Assembly: GCA_010025475.1 (NCBI GenBank)
Contig: RGTE01000029.1
Coordinates: forward strand, 1-11,092
Source: Verrucomicrobiota bacterium
GTDB taxonomy: Bacteria; Verrucomicrobiota; Verrucomicrobiia; Methylacidiphilales; Verrucolacustridaceae
Direction: 5' to 3'
DNA: 11,092 bases
The notes beneath the pieces are model-generated. The model had not been told where the DNA came from. It worked only from the letters and a program-made list of their open reading frames with translations, and searched no databases. Each line of letters begins with the position of its first letter. The stretch's first letter is position 1. Of this stretch, positions 1 to 6,546 are shown piece after piece. Position numbers and translations under genes: made by a program.

Positions 1-703
1 CCTTCTCGGCATGGGCCTCGCCGGCGAGATGAAGGATCTGGATGGAGGAGGCGAGAGATTTGAGGGCGGGCAGGCCGCGAAGCATCGCTTCGTTGATACC
101 CCTCGCCCCCTGGCTGCCGCCGAGGATGGCGACGAGGTGGCGTTTTGGATGCAGGCCGAGTTTTTTCAGGCCTTCTTCCTTGGAGATTTTTCCAAGACGG
201 CTGCGGACGGGCGTCCCGGTCACCAACACCTTCGCCTTGGGGAGACGGCGGGCGCACTCGTCGAAACCGACGAACATCTTTTTGGCTCCGCCGGAGAGAA
301 ACTTGGTGGCACGGCCGGGGATGGCGTTGGACTCATGGAGAAAATAGGGAATGGCGCCCCTGCGCGCGGCACCGACGGAGGCAGCCGAGACAAATCCCCC
401 CATGCCGAGGAGGGCGTCGGCCTTGAAGTTGGCCAGCTCCTTCCCTGCTTTCCTCACCGCCTTCACGAGGCGAAGGAGAAAGGAAACGGCACCGAACAGG
501 CCGGTCCAGCCAACGGCCGGTATTTCCACACCGTTTTGGGATTCACCGGCGCCGGACAGGGCGCGACGGTCGACCGGCTTGGCGGAAATAAAGAAGCGGA
601 CGTCATGACCGCGGCGGCGTACCGCCTCGGCGATGGCGAGGCCCGGAAAGAGGTGTCCCCCGGTGCCGCCGCAGGCGATGGCAAGGCGTCCCATCGCGGA
701 CAT
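1..703 (-). CDS. murG: MurG, lipid II-forming GlcNAc transferase (3' truncated by window edge)
   Basis: MurG transfers GlcNAc from UDP-GlcNAc to lipid I on the cytoplasmic face of the inner membrane, making lipid II. The first 234 residues are visible, against about 360 for the family, so most of the C-terminal UDP-GlcNAc-binding domain is missing. I translated it by hand. The N-terminal glycine loop GGTGGH is at residues 12-17, GMGGFVS at 100-106, HESNAIPG at 123-130, TGTPVR at 162-167, and the second-domain loop GGSQGAR at 195-201. The ATG at 703 overlaps the ftsW stop by one base (TGATG) and has GGAGG nine bases upstream. A second in-frame ATG at 694 would also give a family-like N-terminus but sits too far from that site. 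The acceptor-site motif reads HESN where many homologues, including E. coli, have HEQN. Identification is firm. Confidence 0.97.
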   Translation of the reverse strand, partial: MSAMGRLAIACGGTGGHLFPGLAIAEAVRRRGHDVRFFISAKPVDRRALSGAGESQNGVEIPAVGWTGLFGAVSFLLRLVKAVRKAGKELANFKADALLGMGGFVSAASVGAARRGAIPYFLHESNAIPGRATKFLSGGAKKMFVGFDECARRLPKAKVLVTGTPVRSRLGKISKEEGLKKLGLHPKRHLVAILGGSQGARGINEAMLRGLPALKSLASSIQILHLAGEAHAEK

Positions 704-1833
704 CACCGCCGGCCTCCGACGAGGCGGCGGCTCCGCGCCTCCTCGCGGTACTGGGCTTGGCGGTGGATGGAAAGAAGAATGCCGACGGCGGCGAGACAAA
801 GGACAAGGTTGGATCCGCCGTAGCTGATGAATGGAAGGCCGATCCCCTTGGGCGGAAGGAGGCCGGTGGTGACTCCGAGGTTGGCAAAGGCCTGCAGTCC
901 GACGATGGCGGTGGCCCCGATGCCGAGCACCATGCTGCTGGCGTCACGGGCGTGGGCGGCAATGTAGCCGCCGGCGAGACTGAAGAGCAGGAAGGTGGCG
1001 ACCACACCGAGCGTGGCGGGAAGGCCAAGTTCCTCCCCCAGGATCGGGAAGATGAAGTCGGTATGGGCCTCGGGAAGATAAAACATTTTCTGGACGCTTT
1101 GGCCGAGTCCGACCCCTTGGGTGCCGCCCGAACCGAGGGCGATGAGGGCCTGCCAGACTTGATAGCCGTCGCCCTGCCGATGGGCCTCCACATCCATAAA
1201 ACCAACCAGGCGACCCATGCGTTCCGGCATCGTCATGGCCAGGGCGATCAGGCCCACCGCGGCACAAAGTCCAACGATGCCAAGGGGCAGAACCGGAGCG
1301 CCGCCCGCAAAAAGAACCACGGCCGCGGCCATGATCACGAACATGGCGGAGCCGAGGTCGGGCTGTTTCAGCAACAACAGGACAGGCGGGAGGAGAATGA
1401 GCATGGGAAGAAGAAGACCGCGCCAGGGGCTGGACATCCGGTCCTTGTTCCGTGCCACCCAGAAGGTGCAAAAGATGACCGTGGCCAACTTGAGGAACTC
1501 GCCGGGCTGGATGGCGAACGGCCCGAGGGGGATCCAACGGGCCGAGCCTTTGATGGTCTTGCCGATTCCGGGAATCAGGCAGAGCAACACCAACAACGTG
1601 GCGCCGACCATGATCCAAAGGCCCCGGGAGACCAGGACCTTTGGATCCAGCCGGCTGAGCGCCGCGCACACCCCGATGCCCACCACCAGCCAGAGCCCCT
1701 GCCTTTGGAGGAAGAAAAGGGGTTGGCCCCGGTTTTCGGGGGAGAACGCGCCCACGCTGGCGAGCATGATCAGGCCGAGGCCGACCAAACCCACCACGCA
1801 GGCGATCAGGGTGTACGCGGCGTTGCGTCCCAT
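703..1833 (-). CDS. ftsW: FtsW, SEDS-family septal peptidoglycan glycosyltransferase
   Basis: This 376-residue polytopic membrane protein belongs to the SEDS family and polymerises lipid II into glycan strands at the septum together with a class B PBP. About ten hydrophobic segments are visible, the first starting near residue 7 after a very short cytoplasmic N-terminus. Family landmarks are KGSARWI at 95-101, QPGEFLK at 109-115, KQPDLGSA at 156-163, YLPEAHTDFIFPILGEELG at 252-270, and LLPPKGIGLPFISYGGSN at 325-342. Asp259 matches the essential SEDS aspartate. FtsW rather than RodA is inferred from its place between the LysM gene and murG and from the partner PBP upstream. The ATG follows the LysM stop after two bases. 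No Shine-Dalgarno sequence is evident, so translation probably depends on coupling. The C-terminus is short and basic. Confidence 0.96.
   Translation of the reverse strand: MGRNAAYTLIACVVGLVGLGLIMLASVGAFSPENRGQPLFFLQRQGLWLVVGIGVCAALSRLDPKVLVSRGLWIMVGATLLVLLCLIPGIGKTIKGSARWIPLGPFAIQPGEFLKLATVIFCTFWVARNKDRMSSPWRGLLLPMLILLPPVLLLLKQPDLGSAMFVIMAAAVVLFAGGAPVLPLGIVGLCAAVGLIALAMTMPERMGRLVGFMDVEAHRQGDGYQVWQALIALGSGGTQGVGLGQSVQKMFYLPEAHTDFIFPILGEELGLPATLGVVATFLLFSLAGGYIAAHARDASSMVLGIGATAIVGLQAFANLGVTTGLLPPKGIGLPFISYGGSNLVLCLAAVGILLSIHRQAQYREEARSRRLVGGRR
713..717 (-). promoter_or_regulatory. Ribosome binding site of murG
   Basis: GGAGG on the minus strand lies inside the last codons of ftsW, nine bases before the ATG at 703. 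It decides between the two candidate in-frame starts at 703 and 694 in favour of 703. Confidence 0.6.
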
Positions 1834-1835
1834 CG

Positions 1836-2711
1836 TCAGTTCGATGAGTTCTTGGGAAGCATCGCCATGTCCTGCGCCGCGGCCGGAGCCGCCGGGGCGG
1901 CGGCCGGGGCTTCCGCCTTCGCGGAGGCCTCGCCGGGAACCTGGATCTTCATCCCGATTTTCAGCTTCTTGGGGTCGCTGATCGAGTTGAGCTTGGCCAG
2001 GGTCTCGGCCTTGGTGCCGAACTTCTTGGCGATCTTGGCGAGGGTGTCACCCGCGGCCACCGTGTAGGTGCCGGCCGGGCTGGACTCCTGCTTCGCAGCC
2101 GCCGCAGCCACCGCCTGGGCGGGGGCGGAAACGGCAGGCTTGGCTTCGGTGCCGGCGCCGGCGACCTCGGGGATCTTCAGCTTTTGGCCGATCTTGATCA
2201 TGGTCCCCTGGACGCCGTTCGCTTTGGCGAGGGCCGCCGAGGTCACGCCGTTGGCTTTGGCGATCTTGGCGAGGGTGTCACCCTTGGCGACAACGTGGGT
2301 GCGTTCGGCGGCGGCCGGAGCCATCGCGGGAGCGGCGGCTTCCACGGGGACCGGGGCCGACGCGACCGGAGCGGAAGCCTCGGCCGGAGCCTGGGTCTGC
2401 CACACCTTGTCGTCGGGGCTGGGCATGCTGCTGGCGACCGCGGGTGCCGGGGTCGCTTCGGGTGCCTTGGCCGGCTCCATCGCGGGCGCCGGGCTCGTCT
2501 CGATGTGCGAGACGGGGGTGTCGGGGTTGCCGCGGAGCAGGTGGTAGGCGCTGATGCCGACGATCACGACGACATGCAGACCGAGCACCACCAGGAAGAT
2601 GGTGGAGAGCCGGTTCAGGCCTCCCTTCTTCGCCGGGGTGTCAGACGAGCTGTCATCCATCACCGTCGTGCTGCTTTTTCTGGCCGAGTATTCGAGCAGT
2701 TCATCGCTCAT
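1836..2711 (-). CDS. Bitopic membrane protein with two LysM domains
   Basis: I recognise the domains but not a named gene. The 291-residue protein has a hydrophilic N-terminus (1-34), one membrane helix at about 36-57, an Ala/Pro-rich linker to about 136, LysM 1 at about 138-181, a second Ala-rich linker, LysM 2 at about 215-259, and an Ala/Pro-rich tail. The basic residues just before the helix (KKGGLNR) suggest the N-terminus stays in the cytoplasm and the LysM domains lie in the periplasm, where such domains bind GlcNAc-containing glycan. The ATG at 2711 overlaps the murD stop as ATGA and follows AGGAGG. An in-frame ATG at 2750 lies inside murD and is less likely. Its place between murD and ftsW suggests a role in cell wall growth or division, possibly as an anchor or FtsN-like factor. 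That role is inferred. No catalytic domain is visible. Confidence 0.9.
   Translation of the reverse strand: MSDELLEYSARKSSTTVMDDSSSDTPAKKGGLNRLSTIFLVVLGLHVVVIVGISAYHLLRGNPDTPVSHIETSPAPAMEPAKAPEATPAPAVASSMPSPDDKVWQTQAPAEASAPVASAPVPVEAAAPAMAPAAAERTHVVAKGDTLAKIAKANGVTSAALAKANGVQGTMIKIGQKLKIPEVAGAGTEAKPAVSAPAQAVAAAAAKQESSPAGTYTVAAGDTLAKIAKKFGTKAETLAKLNSISDPKKLKIGMKIQVPGEASAKAEAPAAAPAAPAAAQDMAMLPKNSSN
2026..2052 (-). repeat. 27-bp direct repeat, copy in LysM domain 2
   Basis: These 27 bases are identical to positions 2257-2283. On the minus strand they encode the GDTLAKIAK core of the second LysM motif. The flanking bases differ. Confidence 0.85.
2257..2283 (-). repeat. 27-bp direct repeat, copy in LysM domain 1
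   Basis: This is the perfect match of positions 2026-2052, encoding the same GDTLAKIAK core in the first LysM motif. The rest of the two LysM domains is clearly diverged, so identity at DNA level is confined to this core. Confidence 0.85.
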
Positions 2712-4060
2712 GGTTTTTTGTTTTCCTCCTGGGGCAGTGCTTTGACGCACTGCCGGTATGTCTCCCCTCTTTCCTCGAAATTCTTAAACTGGTCGTAACT
2801 GCTGCAGCCGGGGCTGAGCAGGACCGTCTCGCCGGGATGGGCGAGGGCCGCGGCGCGTTTCACCGCCTCGGCGAGCGTGCCGACCCGGCGGCAGGGAATG
2901 CCTTCCCGCCACGCCTTCTCGATCTTCTCGGCCATCTGGCCGACGAGCAGGGCGGCACGGACGCGACCCCGCAGGGCCGGCAAACAGGCGGCAAAATCAA
3001 ATCCTTTGTCCTTCCCGCCGGCAATCAGGACCACCGGGCCGGTCATGCCGAGCACGGCTCGCTCCATCGCATCAAGGTTGGTGGCCTTGGAGTCGTTGAT
3101 CCAGGTGACCCCGGCGCGGATCGCCACCACTTCGCAGCGGTGGGGCAGCGGACGATAGGCAGCGAACGCTTTCCTCGCGGCGTCCCGGGAAATCTTTTCG
3201 GCATCCGCCACGGCCAACGCCGCGAGCAGGTTCTCGGCGTTGTGCGGACCCCGGAGATTCGTCTCTTCCTGAAGCATCACCTGGTCAGGACCGACGCAAA
3301 GCCAGCCTTCCCGGAGATTGTAATCCGCCGAAGTATCGGTGGCGGAGAAAGTCACGGTGCGGGCGGCCAACTTCGGCAGGGCCAAACCCTTCTGGACGAC
3401 CGCCACGTCCTCGCCGGTCTGGTTTTCAAAAATCCTGTTTTTCGCCGCCGCGTATTCTTTCATATCGGCGTATCGGTCGAGGTGGTCGGGGGTGAGGTTC
3501 AGGTAAACGGCCACGCGCGGACGGAAGGTTTCGATCGTCTCGAGCTGAAAGGAGCTCACTTCGGCGACGGCGTAGTCGAGCCCACCACTCCAGGGCGCCA
3601 CCTCACAGAGCGGTTGGCCGAGGTTTCCGCAGGCCACGGCCTTTTTTCCGGCCGCCTGCAGAACGGCCGCGATCAGCTCCGTGGTGGTGCTTTTACCGTT
3701 GGTGCCCGTGATGGCAAGGATCGGGCAGAGGCAGGCACGGGCGCCGAGCTCGAGTTCGCCAAGCATCGGGACTTTGGCGCTGCGCAGCTGCACGACAACG
3801 GGACGCTTCGGATCGATCCCGGGACTGAGAATGGCGCGATCAAAGCGGGCATGGGGAAGTTTTTCCAGCCCGGTCACGGCATGGGCACCCCGGGCTTCCC
3901 AACGCCGGGCCAGATCCTTCACCCCTGCGCTCTTGGATTCGTCAAACACGGTCACCTCCGCTTTCTGGGCGAACAGCCACTCCGCCGCGGCCAGACCGCT
4001 GCGTCCCATCCCCAGCACCACCGTCTTGGTTCCGGTCCATGAAATCGTCTCCCCTTTCAC
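2708..4060 (-). CDS. murD: MurD, UDP-MurNAc-L-alanine:D-glutamate ligase
   Basis: MurD is the cytoplasmic ATP-dependent ligase that adds D-glutamate to UDP-MurNAc-L-Ala. The 450 residues fit the family length. The N-terminal UDP-binding Rossmann region contains VVLGMGRSGLA at 14-24. The ATP loop GTNGKSTT is at 119-126, EVSSFQLE at 167-174, and NLTPDHLDRY at 188-197. The expected carbamylated lysine is Lys207 (AAAKNRIF). WINDSKATN is at 320-328 in the linker to the C-terminal domain, and SPGCSSYDQFKNFEERG at 416-432 is typical of MurD. The start is a GTG overlapping the mraY stop as GTGA. No Shine-Dalgarno sequence is visible and no in-frame ATG lies near. The stop overlaps the next start as ATGA. 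Identification is firm. Confidence 0.97.
   Translation of the reverse strand: MKGETISWTGTKTVVLGMGRSGLAAAEWLFAQKAEVTVFDESKSAGVKDLARRWEARGAHAVTGLEKLPHARFDRAILSPGIDPKRPVVVQLRSAKVPMLGELELGARACLCPILAITGTNGKSTTTELIAAVLQAAGKKAVACGNLGQPLCEVAPWSGGLDYAVAEVSSFQLETIETFRPRVAVYLNLTPDHLDRYADMKEYAAAKNRIFENQTGEDVAVVQKGLALPKLAARTVTFSATDTSADYNLREGWLCVGPDQVMLQEETNLRGPHNAENLLAALAVADAEKISRDAARKAFAAYRPLPHRCEVVAIRAGVTWINDSKATNLDAMERAVLGMTGPVVLIAGGKDKGFDFAACLPALRGRVRAALLVGQMAEKIEKAWREGIPCRRVGTLAEAVKRAAALAHPGETVLLSPGCSSYDQFKNFEERGETYRQCVKALPQEENKKP
2725..2730 (-). promoter_or_regulatory. Strong ribosome binding site of the LysM gene
   Basis: A full AGGAGG lies within the last codons of murD, 13 bases before the ATG at 2711. 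The spacer is A-rich and includes a run of six A's. This is the best Shine-Dalgarno match seen at any junction in the window, though the spacing is longer than usual. It supports 2711 over 2750 as the start. Confidence 0.7.
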
Positions 4061-5163
4061 CGCAGCTTGAGCGAGGCCAGGCCCGCCAGGGCGAAGACCA
4101 CACTGAGAATCCAGAAGCGCACGACCACGGCGGTTTCACTCCAGCCGCGGAGCTCGAAATGATGATGAATCGGCGACATCGCGAAGATCCGCTTGCCGGT
4201 CAGCTTGAAGGAGGCCACCTGCAGGATGACGGAAACAGCCTCCATCACGAAAACGCCGCCGATCACGGCGAGGAGCAGCTCCTGATTGATGCAAATTGCC
4301 ACCACCGCGACGGCACCGCCCAGTGCGAGGGATCCGGTGTCGCCCATGAAAACCTTGGCGGGATGACAATTGAACCAGAGGAAACCAAGACACGAACCGA
4401 AGAGTGCGGAGCAGAAAATCACCAGCTCTTCGCCTCCCGGAACCTTGGGAAGATAAAGGTACGACGCAATCACCGCGTGGCTGGAGAGGTAGGCGAAAAG
4501 TCCCAGCACCAGGGCGACGGTCAGGAGGCAGCCGGAAGCAAGGCCGTCGAGACCATCCGTGAGGTTCACGGCGTTCGAGCTGCCCACGATGATGAACACA
4601 AAAAGCACCACCGCGCCCCAGATCGGCAGGTGGAAAAGGAAAAAGTCCTCCCGGACAAAGGGAATCTGCAGGGTCAGCGCCGCCTCCCGCGCCCGTGGGA
4701 TGAGCAGCAGCGATCCCACCACCCCGGTCGCCACCGCCGCCTGCACGAAAATCTTTTTCCAACCGCTCAGTCCGCCGGAGGACTTTTTGCGGATCTTGGC
4801 GTAGTCGTCGCAAAAGCCGAGCGTTCCCAGGGCCAACGTGCTTCCCAGCGCGATCCAGAGGTACGGGTTGCTGGGTTTTCCCCAAAGCACACAGGCCAGC
4901 GCCAGGGAAACAAGAATCAGCACGCCACCCATCGTCGGTGTCCCGGCCTTGTTTTCATGCAGGTCGGCCAGTTTGTGGACCTCCTCCTTTTTTCGGAGCG
5001 GTTGGCCGAGCTTGAGCCGGCGCAATGCCTCGATCACATGGGGTCCGATCCAAAGGCAAAAAAGGAAGGAGGTGATCGCCGCACCCACCGTCCGGAAGGT
5101 GACGTACTGGAACACATTCAGGGCGCCGAACCAATGGCTAAGGAGACTGAGGTAATACAACAT
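4057..5163 (-). CDS. mraY: MraY, phospho-MurNAc-pentapeptide translocase
   Basis: MraY transfers phospho-MurNAc-pentapeptide from UDP to undecaprenyl phosphate, forming lipid I in the inner membrane. The protein has 368 residues, close to the E. coli length, with about ten hydrophobic segments. Conserved cytoplasmic-loop motifs are GTPTMGG at 74-80, the aspartate pair DDYAK at 119-123, NAVNLTDGLDGLA at 197-209, MGDTGSLALG at 273-282, and the MraY-specific histidine motif PIHHHFE at 331-337. That last motif separates it from WecA-type relatives. The ATG is three bases after the murF stop and in the same frame, with a purine-rich AGGAAGGGG stretch ending nine bases upstream. The stop overlaps the murD GTG start. 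Identification is firm. Confidence 0.97.
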   Translation of the reverse strand: MLYYLSLLSHWFGALNVFQYVTFRTVGAAITSFLFCLWIGPHVIEALRRLKLGQPLRKKEEVHKLADLHENKAGTPTMGGVLILVSLALACVLWGKPSNPYLWIALGSTLALGTLGFCDDYAKIRKKSSGGLSGWKKIFVQAAVATGVVGSLLLIPRAREAALTLQIPFVREDFFLFHLPIWGAVVLFVFIIVGSSNAVNLTDGLDGLASGCLLTVALVLGLFAYLSSHAVIASYLYLPKVPGGEELVIFCSALFGSCLGFLWFNCHPAKVFMGDTGSLALGGAVAVVAICINQELLLAVIGGVFVMEAVSVILQVASFKLTGKRIFAMSPIHHHFELRGWSETAVVVRFWILSVVFALAGLASLKLR

Positions 5164-5166
5164 CGC

Positions 5167-6546
5167 TCAGTTCCCCTTCCTGAGTTCCGCGGCAACCAGA
5201 TCCATCAACTGGGAGCGACTCCCCTTCACGAGGATCCGGTCGTCGGGTTTGGCCTCGGCGCGGTAGGCCTTGAGAAGTTCCTCGCGGCTCGCAAACCAGC
5301 GGGCCCACTCGCCCTTGCGGTTCTTTCGCGCGGCTTCCACCAGAAACCTGGAATCCTCGCCGACGGCGAAGCAGAGGCCCGTCCGGCTCCGGGCGAGGTT
5401 CGCGCCGGACTCCTCGTGCAACATTCGACTGAGGGAGCCGAGTTCCGCCATCGCCCCGAGCAGCGCCACCGCCCTCCCCTTGCCCGGCAGACTTTCCAAA
5501 GTGGCCACGGCGGCGGCGAGGCTGTCCGGATTGGCGTTGTAGCTGTCATCCAGCAGCCAGCCTTGGCCATGCTTTTCCAACCGAACCCGGCCACTGGGAA
5601 GCTGGACTTTTTGCAAGGCGTCCGCGGCGGCTCTGGGTTCGACCCCCAATTCGATGCCGGCGGCCATGGCCATCGCGGCATTCATGGCCATGTGCGGTCC
5701 AGGCACGGGCAGGCTGACTTCGGCGCGGCCCTTGGGACTCTCCAAGGAAAAACGGGTGGCGGCCCCATCGGTCTGCACGGAGGCAAGGCGGTAATCCACC
5801 TTTTCCCTGGTGCCGACGCGGACCACGCGGGCCCGGCAACCTTCCAACGTCTTCTTTTCGAAAGGATCATCGGCGTTGGAAACCGCCAAGCCGTTTTCGG
5901 GGAGCGCGCGGTAGAGGGCGCCTTTTTCGCGGGAGGTGGCTTCCTTCGATCCCGTTCCCTCGACGTGGGCCCAACCGATGTTGGTGACGAGGCCGACTTC
6001 CGGCCCGGCCAGCTCGGCAAGAGGTCCGATTTCCCCGGGCGTGTTCATCGCGATCTCCACCACCGCCCAGCGATCGTTTTCCCCGATCCCCAAAAGCGTC
6101 AGGGGAACCCCGAAGTGGTTATTGTAATTTCCGGGAGTGCGATGGGTGGGGCCGAGCGTGCCCAAAACGGCTGCGAGCATTTCCTTGGTGCTGCTTTTGC
6201 CGGAGCTTCCCGTGATCGAGGCGATCCGCGCGGGGACCAAACAGCGATACCCCCGCGCCATCTGTTGCAGGGCAAGCAGGGTGTCTTTCACCAGCAGAAG
6301 GGAAAATCCGGCGGGCACCTGTCCGACATTCTCCCGGCTGACCACGGCGGCGATGGCCCCCTTCGCCGCCGCACCGGCGATGTGATCGTGGCCATCGTGC
6401 CTGGGTCCCTGGATCGCCAGGAATACCTCACCGGGCTTGATGGTCCGGCTGTCGATCCCGACTCCGAAAGCCACCCGTTCACCGGAGCCTCGGATCAGCT
6501 GGGCGCCCGCCAATTCCGCCAAGGTGGCCAGGGAAAGGGGCTTCAT
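5167..6546 (-). CDS. murF: MurF, UDP-MurNAc-tripeptide:D-Ala-D-Ala ligase
   Basis: MurF is the cytoplasmic ligase that adds the D-Ala-D-Ala dipeptide, completing the UDP-MurNAc-pentapeptide. All three Mur ligase domains are represented in 459 residues. IDSRTIKPGEVFLAI at 31-45 belongs to the UDP-binding domain. The ATP loop TGSSGKSSTKE is at 112-122, NYNNHFGVPLTLL at 140-152, EIAMNTPGEI at 164-173, and NIGWAHVE at 189-196. The probable carbamylated lysine is Lys208. DDSYNANPDS at 333-342 and the C-terminal VKGSRSQLM at 440-448 are MurF hallmarks. The usual GDMxELG motif reads GAMAELG at 364-370. The ATG overlaps the murE stop as ATGA; upstream there is only a weak purine-rich stretch (GGAAAAGAG). 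Identification is firm. Confidence 0.97.
   Translation of the reverse strand: MKPLSLATLAELAGAQLIRGSGERVAFGVGIDSRTIKPGEVFLAIQGPRHDGHDHIAGAAAKGAIAAVVSRENVGQVPAGFSLLLVKDTLLALQQMARGYRCLVPARIASITGSSGKSSTKEMLAAVLGTLGPTHRTPGNYNNHFGVPLTLLGIGENDRWAVVEIAMNTPGEIGPLAELAGPEVGLVTNIGWAHVEGTGSKEATSREKGALYRALPENGLAVSNADDPFEKKTLEGCRARVVRVGTREKVDYRLASVQTDGAATRFSLESPKGRAEVSLPVPGPHMAMNAAMAMAAGIELGVEPRAAADALQKVQLPSGRVRLEKHGQGWLLDDSYNANPDSLAAAVATLESLPGKGRAVALLGAMAELGSLSRMLHEESGANLARSRTGLCFAVGEDSRFLVEAARKNRKGEWARWFASREELLKAYRAEAKPDDRILVKGSRSQLMDLVAAELRKGN

Noticed and set aside
692..694. murG start at the second in-frame ATG
   Set aside because: The GGAGG site is nine bases from the ATG at 703 but 18 from this one, and the TGATG overlap with ftsW fits the packing of the cluster.
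757..2067. 436-codon plus-strand open frame across ftsW and the LysM gene
   Set aside because: It is antisense to clear genes, with highly charged, His/Gln/Gly-rich, domain-free translation.
1836..2750. Longer LysM protein starting at the ATG at 2750
   Set aside because: The extra 13 residues overlap murD by 43 bases. The ATG at 2711 has the ATGA overlap and the AGGAGG site expected at this junction.
2837..4042. 401-codon plus-strand open frame opposite murD
   Set aside because: Shadow of murD, whose motifs are complete on the other strand.
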